64,000 nucleotides of DNA from Sphingobacterium corticibacter (GTDB lineage Bacteria > Bacteroidota > Bacteroidia > Sphingobacteriales > Sphingobacteriaceae), in the NCBI RefSeq assembly GCF_003076635.1, contig NZ_QDKG01000009.1, positions 1-64,000 on the forward strand. The letters run 5' to 3'. This document shows, piece after piece, positions 54,981-63,565 of this stretch (positions are counted from its first letter, which is position 1; every line of letters begins with the position of its first letter). The position numbers and the translations under genes are program-made. The notes under the pieces were generated by a model. The model saw nothing but the letters and a program-made list of their open reading frames with translations, made no database searches and was not told the origin of the DNA.

Positions 54981-55307
54981 ATGACAGCGAAAGTACAATC
55001 AATTTTAAGCTACTTGGGCATTTTATGGTTGGTGGCATTTTTTATGGGCAACGATCAGCGCAATGATCTCAGTACATATCACCTAAGGCAGGGATTGGGA
55101 TTACTAATTTTGGCGATCCTGTTTCATACCATTGCAGGTATCATCGTATCCATCATTCCATCCGTCACATTCTTACTGGGTATTACAGGCATTATATTTT
55201 TGATTTGGATGGTGTTGGGAATTATCGCGGCAGCGAATGAAGTAAAAAAACCTTTGCCTTTCATTGGAAAATATTTTGAAGATAAATTCGATTTTATCGA
55301 CTATTAA
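54981..55307 (+). CDS. DUF4870-like small membrane protein
   Basis: A 108-residue protein with three hydrophobic segments (about 8-22, 42-60 and 64-90). The pattern (SILSYLGILWLVAFFMGN, then HLRQGLGLLIL) resembles DUF4870 proteins, short membrane proteins of unknown function. The start is set at MTAKVQ; the longer frame to 54915 is not conserved. A large imperfect hairpin separates it from the next gene. Confidence 0.75.
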   Translation: MTAKVQSILSYLGILWLVAFFMGNDQRNDLSTYHLRQGLGLLILAILFHTIAGIIVSIIPSVTFLLGITGIIFLIWMVLGIIAAANEVKKPLPFIGKYFEDKFDFIDY

Positions 55308-55322
55308 TAAGGTCTACCTGCT

Positions 55323-55391
55323 GATTGCGCATAACTATAGTCTAGATGCCATCTTCAGATATGGTGCTGAAGCTATAGTTATTGTGCGATC
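55323..55391. repeat. Large imperfect inverted repeat
   Basis: Outer arms GATTGCGCATAACTATAG and CTATAGTTATTGTGCGATC with an inner CTTCAG/CTGAAG pair. No T-run follows, so it is either a weak terminator or another RNA structure. Confidence 0.55.
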
Positions 55392-55449
55392 GACAAAGAA
55401 TTTCGACCTACATAAAGCAAACTAGCAATCGCAAATAAAGGAGATGAAA

Positions 55450-55866
55450 ATGGCCGTAATGATACACGGAATTTTAGCATTGCTCGGCGTAGTGCTACTG
55501 GCATTGGGTATAAAACTATTTATATCATCGCGCGAATTTGTGGCCAAGGGCATCAAAACCACAGCTACAGTAATTGACAATGTCGGAATAGAATCTGACG
55601 ATAATAAATCGGTTATGTACTCGCCCATGTTGGAATATCAGGTAGCCGGTGAAACCAAAAAATACATGCCTAATATGCGTGCAAACCCACCTTCGTATGA
55701 TATTGGCGAGCAGGTGCAGATTGTTTATAGACCGAACAATCACCAAGATGTACGCATCCTTTCTTACTGGGGAGTGTATCTAGGGACGATTATTTTACTC
55801 ATATTCAGTTTACCAATTTTGATTATTGGCGCAGGTTACTTTTTATTTAAATGGGGCTTTATTTAA
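55450..55866 (+). CDS. DUF3592-like membrane protein
   Basis: A 138-residue protein with two membrane helices (about 4-22 and 108-132) around a beta-rich soluble domain (TATVIDNVGIESDDNKSVMY, then MLEYQVAGETKKYMP), matching DUF3592. A clear AAAGGAG 6 nt before this ATG decides the start; another ATG 6 nt upstream touches the Shine-Dalgarno. First gene of a tight four-gene run. Function unknown. Confidence 0.8.
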   Translation: MAVMIHGILALLGVVLLALGIKLFISSREFVAKGIKTTATVIDNVGIESDDNKSVMYSPMLEYQVAGETKKYMPNMRANPPSYDIGEQVQIVYRPNNHQDVRILSYWGVYLGTIILLIFSLPILIIGAGYFLFKWGFI

Positions 55867-55875
55867 ACGGAAATT

Positions 55876-56424
55876 ATGTCAGAAAACAGTTCATTATATC
55901 TGAAATTAGAAATTAGCGAAGCTAAATTACAACAGTTTTTCGAGGCAGATCCTATACCAGTTATTCTAGACAGAAATTGGCAATCTTGGTGGGACAGTCG
56001 AGAAATGTATAACAAGGAACCCTTAACACATATCCCGTACTATCGCTTTGCAACCAATCGAGCTGTATTTGACGAATTAATGGAAGACAAGAGCTTTCTT
56101 TCAACCGAACATTACGATAATACCACACAATGCTGGACATTTATCTCCGTATTCTTTAGTGAAAACTATTGGGAGATATTACCTATGCTCTCGTTGCTGC
56201 AAAATATGATGAGCTATCAGGATCCAAATAATAAAGGCGCGGCAATCATTTATAGTTATTACTGGGGAGCTACTTCAGTGATGGCATACCTCACGCTTAC
56301 TGAAAACCAGTTTCGACTCCACCATAGCCATAACACGGATGAGATCCCGCCTGAATTCTTAACCGAAGCTAACCGGGATCTTGACCATGCTGTAGAGAAA
56401 CTTAGCCAGCAATTCGAAGACTAG
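55876..56424 (+). CDS. Hypothetical soluble protein, no family recognised
   Basis: A 182-residue acidic protein without signal or membrane segment, rich in Trp, Tyr and Phe (WQSWWDSREMYN; CWTFISVFFSENYWEI). Helical segments in the second half include a hydrophobic stretch (GAAIIYSYYWGATSVMAYL). It starts 9 nt after the DUF3592 gene. The composition is reminiscent of small immunity-type proteins, but no family could be assigned. Confidence 0.65.
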   Translation: MSENSSLYLKLEISEAKLQQFFEADPIPVILDRNWQSWWDSREMYNKEPLTHIPYYRFATNRAVFDELMEDKSFLSTEHYDNTTQCWTFISVFFSENYWEILPMLSLLQNMMSYQDPNNKGAAIIYSYYWGATSVMAYLTLTENQFRLHHSHNTDEIPPEFLTEANRDLDHAVEKLSQQFED

Positions 56425-56446
56425 ACCCTACCTCAACATATAGCCT

Positions 56447-57130
56447 ATGATTTTCGTTATCAACAAATTAGAACTAGCTGCTTACGATATAAATGACATA
56501 CAGAACCCCAAAAACCCATCTAATCCGATGGTGATGGGCTTGTATCGTACACAGTCGAAGACGGCATTATTCACGGTGCACTCTAAAAAAGCATTTGCTG
56601 AATTCTGGGATAATACCGAACGGAAAAAGATCGCACGCCGTCTCTGGACACCCGAGATGAAAGCCTTTGCCTCGCAAAAAATTGCACAAGCGCCGAAGCC
56701 TGCCTCTATTTTTAAACTCACTATTGTCGGATGGTTATTCGTCGCATTAGTAGTGACCGCTTTTGGACTAATTGCGTATCAAGCCGTAAAGCCACCAGTC
56801 CCTAAATCTGCAGAAAGTGTGGCAATGGAGCAAAAACCCGTCGTTGGCGATCTGTATTTCGGCAGGTTTGAAGCTTTCAAAGAGCCAAGCGATCATATTG
56901 CTTCTGGCATGGGGTTTGGCTGGTTTAAAGTGATCGATGTGGATGGCGACGTGTATCATATCGCCAAATCAACCGACATGAGCATCACGCACAAACCAAA
57001 AGAAGCATTGAACAGTACGGACTTTGAATCAGAAGGAACTCCTGTCAAAATTACTGAGCAAGCGAGCTATCTCATCACGATGAAAAGTGTGGATGGTAAA
57101 ATGGAAATCTCTATTACCGATAAGCAATAA
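56447..57130 (+). CDS. Hypothetical single-span membrane protein
   Basis: A 227-residue protein. The N-terminal 85 residues are soluble (contains FWDNTERKKIARRLW), followed by one membrane helix at about 88-112 (LTIVGWLFVALVVTAFGLIA) and a beta-rich domain outside (GDLYFGRFEAF, GFGWFKVIDVDGDVYHI). No family recognised. It starts 22 nt after the previous gene and 18 nt before the next. Confidence 0.65.
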   Translation: MIFVINKLELAAYDINDIQNPKNPSNPMVMGLYRTQSKTALFTVHSKKAFAEFWDNTERKKIARRLWTPEMKAFASQKIAQAPKPASIFKLTIVGWLFVALVVTAFGLIAYQAVKPPVPKSAESVAMEQKPVVGDLYFGRFEAFKEPSDHIASGMGFGWFKVIDVDGDVYHIAKSTDMSITHKPKEALNSTDFESEGTPVKITEQASYLITMKSVDGKMEISITDKQ

Positions 57131-57148
57131 TAAAGTAGTACAAAATTA

Positions 57149-57685
57149 ATGGGTAAAATAACGCTGATATTGATCGGAGCGCTGGGCTTGGTACTGTTTA
57201 TAATCTATGCAACGGTAAAAACAAAAACGACTTCGATCGCCGAGCATGCGCCTTTTCCAGAATGGATCGGTAAATCCGTCACTTTGAATCGTGAAACGAC
57301 TCTATTTAAGGAAAAACTTCCTGCTTACGAAAACAGAAAATATCCTTTCGTACTAGTGGATAGCCTACATCCCACGTGGGAATCCGTAGCTCAACAGCTG
57401 GAAAGTAGCGATCTGGAAAAGATTAGGACATTTCCAAAAGGTACGAGTTGGAAGATAGAGCAGGCGATTCAATATACCAATGGTGTTTCTGGATTTTCAC
57501 AGCCTGTACTATTTGGTACAATATGTTACGAAGGAAAAGAATATAAAGTGGGCTATGCTTGGGGAAAAATGAGCATTGCTAGGTATTTGGATGGTATTGA
57601 AAATTGCTGGCATTTTCACCAATCACCTTGGCAGGAAACGATTGACACGGCGTATTATGCGCTGCCAAAAGCTAAGATTTGGTAG
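57149..57685 (+). CDS. Hypothetical membrane-anchored protein
   Basis: A 178-residue protein with one N-terminal anchor or uncleaved signal (about 3-22, TLILIGALGLVLFIIYATV) and a beta-rich domain beyond it (FPEWIGKSVTLNRETTLF). No lipobox. Last gene of the four-gene run; the convergent mtaB follows. Function unknown. Confidence 0.65.
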   Translation: MGKITLILIGALGLVLFIIYATVKTKTTSIAEHAPFPEWIGKSVTLNRETTLFKEKLPAYENRKYPFVLVDSLHPTWESVAQQLESSDLEKIRTFPKGTSWKIEQAIQYTNGVSGFSQPVLFGTICYEGKEYKVGYAWGKMSIARYLDGIENCWHFHQSPWQETIDTAYYALPKAKIW

Positions 57686-57740
57686 AATCTCAACCTTGGG
57701 TGGTGCTTGTACTAAAATATGATTGGATCTATTTACGCTC

Positions 57741-59075
57741 TTAATGTGCGAGCAACTCCGGAAGTTCTTCCATATCCATCTCACCAGAATCCGTTACGCT
57801 AGTAAAACGTACCGGAACAATTTCATTCACGAGTAGTGGATCGTAAGGTGTGCGGACTTTCACATAGTTTTTGGAGAAACCATGCATATAGCCTTCTTTC
57901 TCATCGCCTTCGAAAAGCACATCGCCAATGGCATCTACCTGCGATTCGTAGAATGCGCGGCGTTTCTTCTCAGATAAGATATGTAGCATTTTACTTCTAT
58001 CGCTACGTTGCGCTCCGGGAACTGCACCTTCCATTTGCGCGGCAATCGTATTCTCGCGCTCAGAATAGGTAAATACGTGCAGATAAGATACATCCAACTC
58101 ATTGAGGAAGTTATACGTGTCGAGGAAATCTTCCCGAGTTTCGCCAGGGAACCCAACAATCACATCCACCCCGATGCAGCAATTGGGCATCAGAGATTTG
58201 ATCTTTGCCACACGCTCTGCGTACAATTCGCGTTTGTAACGACGACGCATAGCCGCCAAGGTTTTATTGTTGCCCGACTGCAAGGGCATATGAAAATGCG
58301 GCACAAAACGTTGAGATTGCGCTACAAATTCGATAATTTCATTAGAAAGCAAGTTCGGCTCAATAGAAGATATGCGAATTCGATCAATTCCTTGCACTTC
58401 ATCCAAGGCTTTCACTAAATCCAGAAACTTATCCTGACGTTTGCCATCACGAATACCGTAATCACCAATATTCACACCGGTCAATACGATTTCCTTCACG
58501 CCAGAAGCGGCGATATCGGCTGCTTGCTGCACCAAATCAGGAATACTTCCTGAACGACTGGCGCCACGCGCTAATGGAATCGTACAGAATGTACAGGAAT
58601 AATCACAGCCGTCTTGCACTTTCAAAAAAGTACGGGTACGATCGCCAATAGAAAAAGCAGATACGAATTGTTGCGTCTCCGCAATCGGCGCATTGTGTAC
58701 AACGGCTTTTTCCTGCTTGGTCAAATCATTGATATGCTCTATGATATTGAACTTTTCGGCTGCGCCCAACACCATATCTACGCCCGGAATTTCAGAAATT
58801 TCTTTGGGTTTAAGTTGCGCATAGCAGCCTACGATCGTGATGTAAGCGTTAGGAGAATGTTTTAAGGCTTCTTTGACGACTTTACGGCATTTTTTATCCG
58901 CATTATCGGTTACTGAACAGGTATTGATGACGTAGACATCTGCCTGACTGTTGAACGGCGTAGTATCATAGCCAGCATCCTTGAATAAGCGTCCAATAGA
59001 AGAAGTTTCCGAAAAATTCAGTTTACATCCTAGCGTGTAAAACGCCACCTTCTTGTTCATTGTCATCTCATCCAT
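57741..59075 (-). CDS. mtaB: tRNA t6A37 methylthiotransferase MtaB
   Basis: Radical-SAM enzyme that adds a methylthio group to t6A37 of tRNAs decoding ANN codons. The N-terminal UPF0004 domain has its cluster cysteines (TLGCKLNFSE, NTCSVTD, VGCYAQL), the radical-SAM motif is CDYSCTFC, and a TRAM-like tail is present. 444 residues. The start is MDEMTMNKK, or MNKK two Met further on. Standing alone and convergent with the small-gene operon. Confidence 0.93.
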   Translation of the reverse strand: MDEMTMNKKVAFYTLGCKLNFSETSSIGRLFKDAGYDTTPFNSQADVYVINTCSVTDNADKKCRKVVKEALKHSPNAYITIVGCYAQLKPKEISEIPGVDMVLGAAEKFNIIEHINDLTKQEKAVVHNAPIAETQQFVSAFSIGDRTRTFLKVQDGCDYSCTFCTIPLARGASRSGSIPDLVQQAADIAASGVKEIVLTGVNIGDYGIRDGKRQDKFLDLVKALDEVQGIDRIRISSIEPNLLSNEIIEFVAQSQRFVPHFHMPLQSGNNKTLAAMRRRYKRELYAERVAKIKSLMPNCCIGVDVIVGFPGETREDFLDTYNFLNELDVSYLHVFTYSERENTIAAQMEGAVPGAQRSDRSKMLHILSEKKRRAFYESQVDAIGDVLFEGDEKEGYMHGFSKNYVKVRTPYDPLLVNEIVPVRFTSVTDSGEMDMEELPELLAH

Positions 59076-59323
59076 GTGCTTACTCTTCTACGCATCGATA
59101 TCTGACGCGTTCGTCAAATACCTGCTTTTCATTTTGCAAAAATACACAAAATGCTCGAAATGTGCTTTGTGGAAAAAATATGATCTCTGCATGATACTAA
59201 AAACCGTTATCTTCGCAGATAGTGGTTTCCAATACCACCATTATGCAGCATGCGCGAGGTTTGACCGTCATAACCAATGAGCAGGGGAAACATCGTTTTT
59301 TAAACTACGACAGAAATAAGAAT

Positions 59324-60145
59324 ATGAAGCAATATCTGGATCTATTGGATCATGTATACCGCACCGGCACCGAAAAGACAGATCGTACGGGAACAGGTAC
59401 GCGCAGCGTATTTGGCTATCAAATGCGTTTCGACCTGAAAGCTGGCTTTCCATTGGTCACCACCAAAAAGTTACACATGCGATCCATTATCCATGAGTTG
59501 ATCTGGTTCTTAAAAGGAGATACCAACATCAGCTATTTGAAAGAAAATGGGGTTAGCATTTGGGATGAGTGGGCCGATGAAAATGGGAATTTAGGTCCAG
59601 TTTATGGCTCGCAATGGCGCTCTTGGCCTACGCCAGATGGGCAACATATTGATCAGATTGCACAAATTATCAATCAGTTGAAAAACACACCTGATTCGCG
59701 AAGAATCATCGTGTCGGCTTGGAATGTCGCCGAAATCGGCAATATGGCACTTCCACCCTGCCATGCTTTCTTTCAATTTTACGTCGCACCAGCGCAACCC
59801 GAAAAAGGTATCTTGAAACCACAATTGTCTTGTCAGTTGTATCAACGTAGTGCTGATATTTTCTTGGGTGTTCCGTTTAATATTGCATCTTATGCTTTGC
59901 TAACGATGATGGTGGCGCAGGTTTGTGATATGGAAGCGGCAGAGTTTATCCACACGCTAGGCGATGCGCATATCTATAGTAATCATTTTGAGCAGACAGA
60001 ATTGCAGCTTTCACGAGATCCAAAACCGATGCCGACGATGAAGATCAATCCCGATGTTAAGGATATCTTTGATTTCAAATTCGAAGATTTTGAGTTGGAG
60101 GATTATACGTTTCACCCACATATTAAGGCACCCGTTGCTGTTTAG
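59324..60145 (+). CDS. thyA: Thymidylate synthase
   Basis: Makes dTMP from dUMP with methylene-tetrahydrofolate. Catalytic Cys in [12 protein letters not shown], dUMP-binding [13 protein letters not shown] and the [20 protein letters not shown] region are intact. The start at [10 protein letters not shown] yields 273 residues, near the E. coli 264; an upstream extension to 59222 is not conserved. A TATCTTCG box lies about 110 nt upstream. Dihydrofolate reductase follows, which recycles its product. Confidence 0.95.
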   Translation: MKQYLDLLDHVYRTGTEKTDRTGTGTRSVFGYQMRFDLKAGFPLVTTKKLHMRSIIHELIWFLKGDTNISYLKENGVSIWDEWADENGNLGPVYGSQWRSWPTPDGQHIDQIAQIINQLKNTPDSRRIIVSAWNVAEIGNMALPPCHAFFQFYVAPAQPEKGILKPQLSCQLYQRSADIFLGVPFNIASYALLTMMVAQVCDMEAAEFIHTLGDAHIYSNHFEQTELQLSRDPKPMPTMKINPDVKDIFDFKFEDFELEDYTFHPHIKAPVAV

Positions 60146-60203
60146 TTAGTCCACATAAAGCATTCACCATAGCGTGATTCCGGTTACGCTATCATTATAA
60201 AGC

Positions 60204-60704
60204 ATGAATAATATCACGATCACACTGATAGCAGCAGCATCAGAAAACAATGTCATTGGAAAGAACAACGATCTCGCTTGGCACTTACCAGATGATTTTC
60301 GCTATTTTAAAAATACGACCAAAGAGCATTCGGTGGTGATGGGTCGCAAGACTTTTGATTCGATGGGCAAAGCATTGCCAGATCGTCGCAACATCGTAAT
60401 TACGCGCAATCAGAAATGGTCGGCGGAAGATGTCGATGTAGCCAACTCGCTAAACGAGGTATTTACATACTGCCGTGATGAGCGGGAGATTTTTATTATC
60501 GGCGGAGCCGAAATATACAAACAAGCGCTTCCGTATGCACACAAAATCTTGTTGACACGTGTACATACCACCATAGATGGCGACGCGTATTTTCCTGAGT
60601 TCGACGAATCGCAATGGAAATTGACCGATTCGAAGCGACATGAAAGCGACGAAAAACATGCTTTCGCGTTTACTTTCGAAGTATACGAACGCATCGAAGC
60701 CTAA
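60204..60704 (+). CDS. folA: Dihydrofolate reductase
   Basis: Regenerates tetrahydrofolate, target of trimethoprim. N-terminal AASENNVIGKNNDLAWHLP, then VMGRKTFDSMGKALPDR and IIGGAEIY are all standard. 166 residues, full length. It lies 58 nt after thyA, the classic pair. Confidence 0.96.
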   Translation: MNNITITLIAAASENNVIGKNNDLAWHLPDDFRYFKNTTKEHSVVMGRKTFDSMGKALPDRRNIVITRNQKWSAEDVDVANSLNEVFTYCRDEREIFIIGGAEIYKQALPYAHKILLTRVHTTIDGDAYFPEFDESQWKLTDSKRHESDEKHAFAFTFEVYERIEA

Positions 60705-60731
60705 GTTATTTATTTCTCCTTATCACAATCC

Positions 60732-62471
60732 ATGAGCAAACAGACCACACCGACGATCTCCTATACCCTATCATTCACAGAACCACAAGCACATTATGTG
60801 GAAGTCAGCCTTTCCCTACAAGGCTTCGAAGCTGATTTTATTGATTTAAAAATGCCCGTGTGGACACCGGGATCTTATTTAGTAAGGGAGTTTGCACGTC
60901 ATGTCGAGTCTTTTTCTGCGGAGCAGGATAATGGAAAATTGTTGCAACAAGAGAAGATTAGCAAAAATACTTGGCGCGTCTATCATCAGCAAAAAGATAC
61001 GATTGTACGCTATCGCGTATATGGTTTTGAAACGTCGGTGCGCACGAACTTCATTGATGATACACATGCATTCATCAGCCCTGCGGGCACATTTCTGTTC
61101 GTAGATGGTCACTTAGATCTTCCTTGTACGGTGCAGGTCGAGTTACCAGAAAATTGGTCAACTATCTCGACAGGTTTGCCTGAAATCGAGCAGCATAGAT
61201 ATGAAGCTGAGAACTTCGACATCCTATTTGATTCACCGATCGAAATCGGAAATCAAGATGTCTGGTCGTTTGAAGCAGCAGGAATACCGCATGAATTTGC
61301 GATGGTCGGCGGCGGCAATTATAACAAAGACCAGCTTGCTGCTGATATTCAAAAAATCGTGGCTGAAGAAACACGCATCTGGGGATCCAATCCCAATGAT
61401 CGCTACGTGTTTATCACACACAATTATCAGCAAGGTGCAGGCGGTTTAGAGCACCTTAATTCTACCGTGCTCGGCGCGAGCCGTAATGGTTATACGCAAA
61501 CGGCTTCGTACAACAACTTTTTGAGCTTGGTCGCGCACGAATACTTCCACTTGTGGCATGTGAAAAGATTGCGTCCAGCGCCACTCGGACCTTTCGACTA
61601 CGAAAACGAGAACTATACGGCACTGCTTTGGATCATGGAAGGCTTTACGTCCTACTATGATAATTTGATCACGTATCGATGTGCATTCCGCGATGAGGCA
61701 GATTATTTGCAGATGCTGGCGCAAGAGTTTAATCTAGTCTACAATCGCCCAGGCTACGAGATACAATCCGTCGGTCAATCGAGTTTTGACACGTGGATTA
61801 AACAGTACCGTCCCGATGAAAACTCGGCCAACACCAGCATTTCGTACTACAATAAAGGTGCGATGTTAGCTGTCGCGATGGATTTAAAAATCATTGCAGA
61901 AACTAGCGGCGAAAAGCGGTTAGACGATGTATTAAAGGCCGCTTACAATCACTTTTATCTGAAAGAACAACGCGGATTTGAAGAAAAAGAATTCCAAGAC
62001 TTAGCGGAAGAAGTTTCTGGCGTGGATTTATCTGAAATATTTGAAGCAGTATACACTACAGAAGAACTGGATTATAATAGTTATTTCAATCGCGTCGGTT
62101 ACGAACTGATCGATCAATTAGCCGACAACAAAACGCTCAGCTTGGGTATCCGCACGGTAAATAACGATACACGTATATATATCAAGGGAGTGGATCGGAA
62201 TTCCACCGCTTGGAAGGCTGGACTAAATGTAAACGACGAGATTTTAGGAATTAACGGTGTTCGTATGGATCCCGCTGGAAGAGAATTGGAAATAGCTATC
62301 CAACAGGGATCGCTGGGACAGTCTATAGATGTCTTGATCGCACGCGATGGTATTATTCGAACCATTAGCACGCCGCTGGGTTACAGCGATAAAAAATCGC
62401 TTGTGGTGCAAAGACGCGAGAACACTTCGGATTTGGAACAAAAATTAGGCAGAATTTGGTTGAAGCGCTAA
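60732..62471 (+). CDS. M61 family metallopeptidase with PDZ domain
   Basis: A glycyl-aminopeptidase-like metalloprotease of 579 residues. The zinc motif HEYFH occupies residues 269-273 and Glu303 (MEGFTSYY) is the third ligand; the preceding GGLEHLNST is also typical. A C-terminal PDZ domain covers about 470-560 (GVDRNSTAWKAGLNVNDEIL). No signal peptide is visible, which is common in the family. It follows folA by 27 nt and ends with a strong terminator. Confidence 0.92.
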   Translation: MSKQTTPTISYTLSFTEPQAHYVEVSLSLQGFEADFIDLKMPVWTPGSYLVREFARHVESFSAEQDNGKLLQQEKISKNTWRVYHQQKDTIVRYRVYGFETSVRTNFIDDTHAFISPAGTFLFVDGHLDLPCTVQVELPENWSTISTGLPEIEQHRYEAENFDILFDSPIEIGNQDVWSFEAAGIPHEFAMVGGGNYNKDQLAADIQKIVAEETRIWGSNPNDRYVFITHNYQQGAGGLEHLNSTVLGASRNGYTQTASYNNFLSLVAHEYFHLWHVKRLRPAPLGPFDYENENYTALLWIMEGFTSYYDNLITYRCAFRDEADYLQMLAQEFNLVYNRPGYEIQSVGQSSFDTWIKQYRPDENSANTSISYYNKGAMLAVAMDLKIIAETSGEKRLDDVLKAAYNHFYLKEQRGFEEKEFQDLAEEVSGVDLSEIFEAVYTTEELDYNSYFNRVGYELIDQLADNKTLSLGIRTVNNDTRIYIKGVDRNSTAWKAGLNVNDEILGINGVRMDPAGRELEIAIQQGSLGQSIDVLIARDGIIRTISTPLGYSDKKSLVVQRRENTSDLEQKLGRIWLKR

Positions 62472-62537
62472 ACCAGGCAGATCGCTTTTAGATTGCTTTA
62501 CCCTCCTGCCTCGGATTCGCAAGGACGAAGAGATCAT

Positions 62538-62573
62538 AAAAAAAGGTAGAGATTCTCATCTCTACCTTTTTTT
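62538..62573. terminator. Bidirectional terminator between M61 and atpG
   Basis: A 16-bp stem AAAAAAAGGTAGAGAT with its complement and a 4-nt loop, with A-runs before and T-runs after on either strand. Confidence 0.9.
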
Positions 62574-62603
62574 ATGCGCTATCGCGCGAATATTTATCAG
62601 CTA

Positions 62604-63482
62604 TTAGCTCGACAAAGCTGCTGCACCAGAAACGATCTCGGTTAACTCTGTCGTAATCGCAGCCTGACGGGCTTGATTGTACGACAACTTCAACTGCTTG
62701 ATCAAATCACCTGCATTATCGGTTGCTTTATCCATCGCGGTCATACGAGCGCCGTGCTCCGAAGCATGCGAATCCAAGACCGCTTTGTATAATTGCGTTT
62801 TAATGGTTTTAGGAATCAACTCCTCAATGATCTTTTCTTTCGAAGGCTCAATGATGTAATCGATTTCTTCTACCTTGGTATCTTCTGCTTTCTCTGCTAC
62901 TAGTGGTAATAATTGCTCTGAGGTAAGAATCTGAACCGCTGCATTGCGAAACTGGTTGTAAACCACTTCTACGCGATCCACATTGCCTGCTTTGAACTCT
63001 GCCATCACCATATCGGTCACTTCAGATACATTCTCAAAACTCAAGTTGCTGAAAAGCTCCGTGTGATTACCTACTAGCGTGAAGTTGCGTTTACCGAAGA
63101 ACTCGTGGCCCTTCTTACCGATAGCAATAATACTTACATCACCACGAGCAAATTGATCCGCATATTTCGCTGCGATCAAGTTGTTAGCCGTTTTGATCGC
63201 ATTGGCATTAAATGCACCAGCAAGACCTCTGTTAGACGTGATCACGATAATCATCACCTTCGTAGGAATACGATCTTCCGTATACGGAGAATCATTGCCC
63301 TCTACCGATGCAGATACCTGTGTCAAGATCTCTTTCAGCTTATTAGCATAAGGGCGTAACTGTACAATAGCATTGGTTGCTCTCTTCAACTTCGCTGCCG
63401 AAACCATTTTCATAGCTTTGGTAATCTGCTGTGTAGAGCTCACCGAGGTAATCCGGTTTCTAACTTCTTTTAAATTCGCCAT
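62604..63482 (-). CDS. atpG: ATP synthase F1 gamma subunit
   Basis: Central rotor shaft of F1. The N-terminal helix (ANLKEVRNRITSVSSTQQIT) and the C-terminal helix (LKLSYNQARQAAITTELTEI) are the conserved coiled-coil parts. 292 residues. It follows atpA by 84 nt in the usual alpha-gamma order. Confidence 0.96.
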   Translation of the reverse strand: MANLKEVRNRITSVSSTQQITKAMKMVSAAKLKRATNAIVQLRPYANKLKEILTQVSASVEGNDSPYTEDRIPTKVMIIVITSNRGLAGAFNANAIKTANNLIAAKYADQFARGDVSIIAIGKKGHEFFGKRNFTLVGNHTELFSNLSFENVSEVTDMVMAEFKAGNVDRVEVVYNQFRNAAVQILTSEQLLPLVAEKAEDTKVEEIDYIIEPSKEKIIEELIPKTIKTQLYKAVLDSHASEHGARMTAMDKATDNAGDLIKQLKLSYNQARQAAITTELTEIVSGAAALSS

Positions 63483-63500
63483 TTTTCAGATGTAAGATAT

Positions 63501-63563
63501 TTAGATATTAGATATGAGATATGAGAAAAATCTCACGTCTCACATCTTTTATCTCCTATCTAA
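63501..63563. repeat. Imperfect hairpin of GATATNAG-type repeats between atpA and atpG
   Basis: The left arm is built of TTAGATAT/AGATATGAG words and the right arm pairs with it imperfectly (TCTCACGTCTCACATCT, TATCTCCTATCTAA). The region is a low-complexity inverted repeat, likely an intergenic element. Confidence 0.6.
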
Positions 63564-63565
63564 AA

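Noticed and set aside
59222..59323. 34-residue N-terminal extension of thyA
   Set aside because: Not conserved in thymidylate synthases; [10 protein letters not shown] matches the normal N-terminus.
60410..60694. Minus-strand frames opposite folA
   Set aside because: Entirely inside folA, whose reading is certain.
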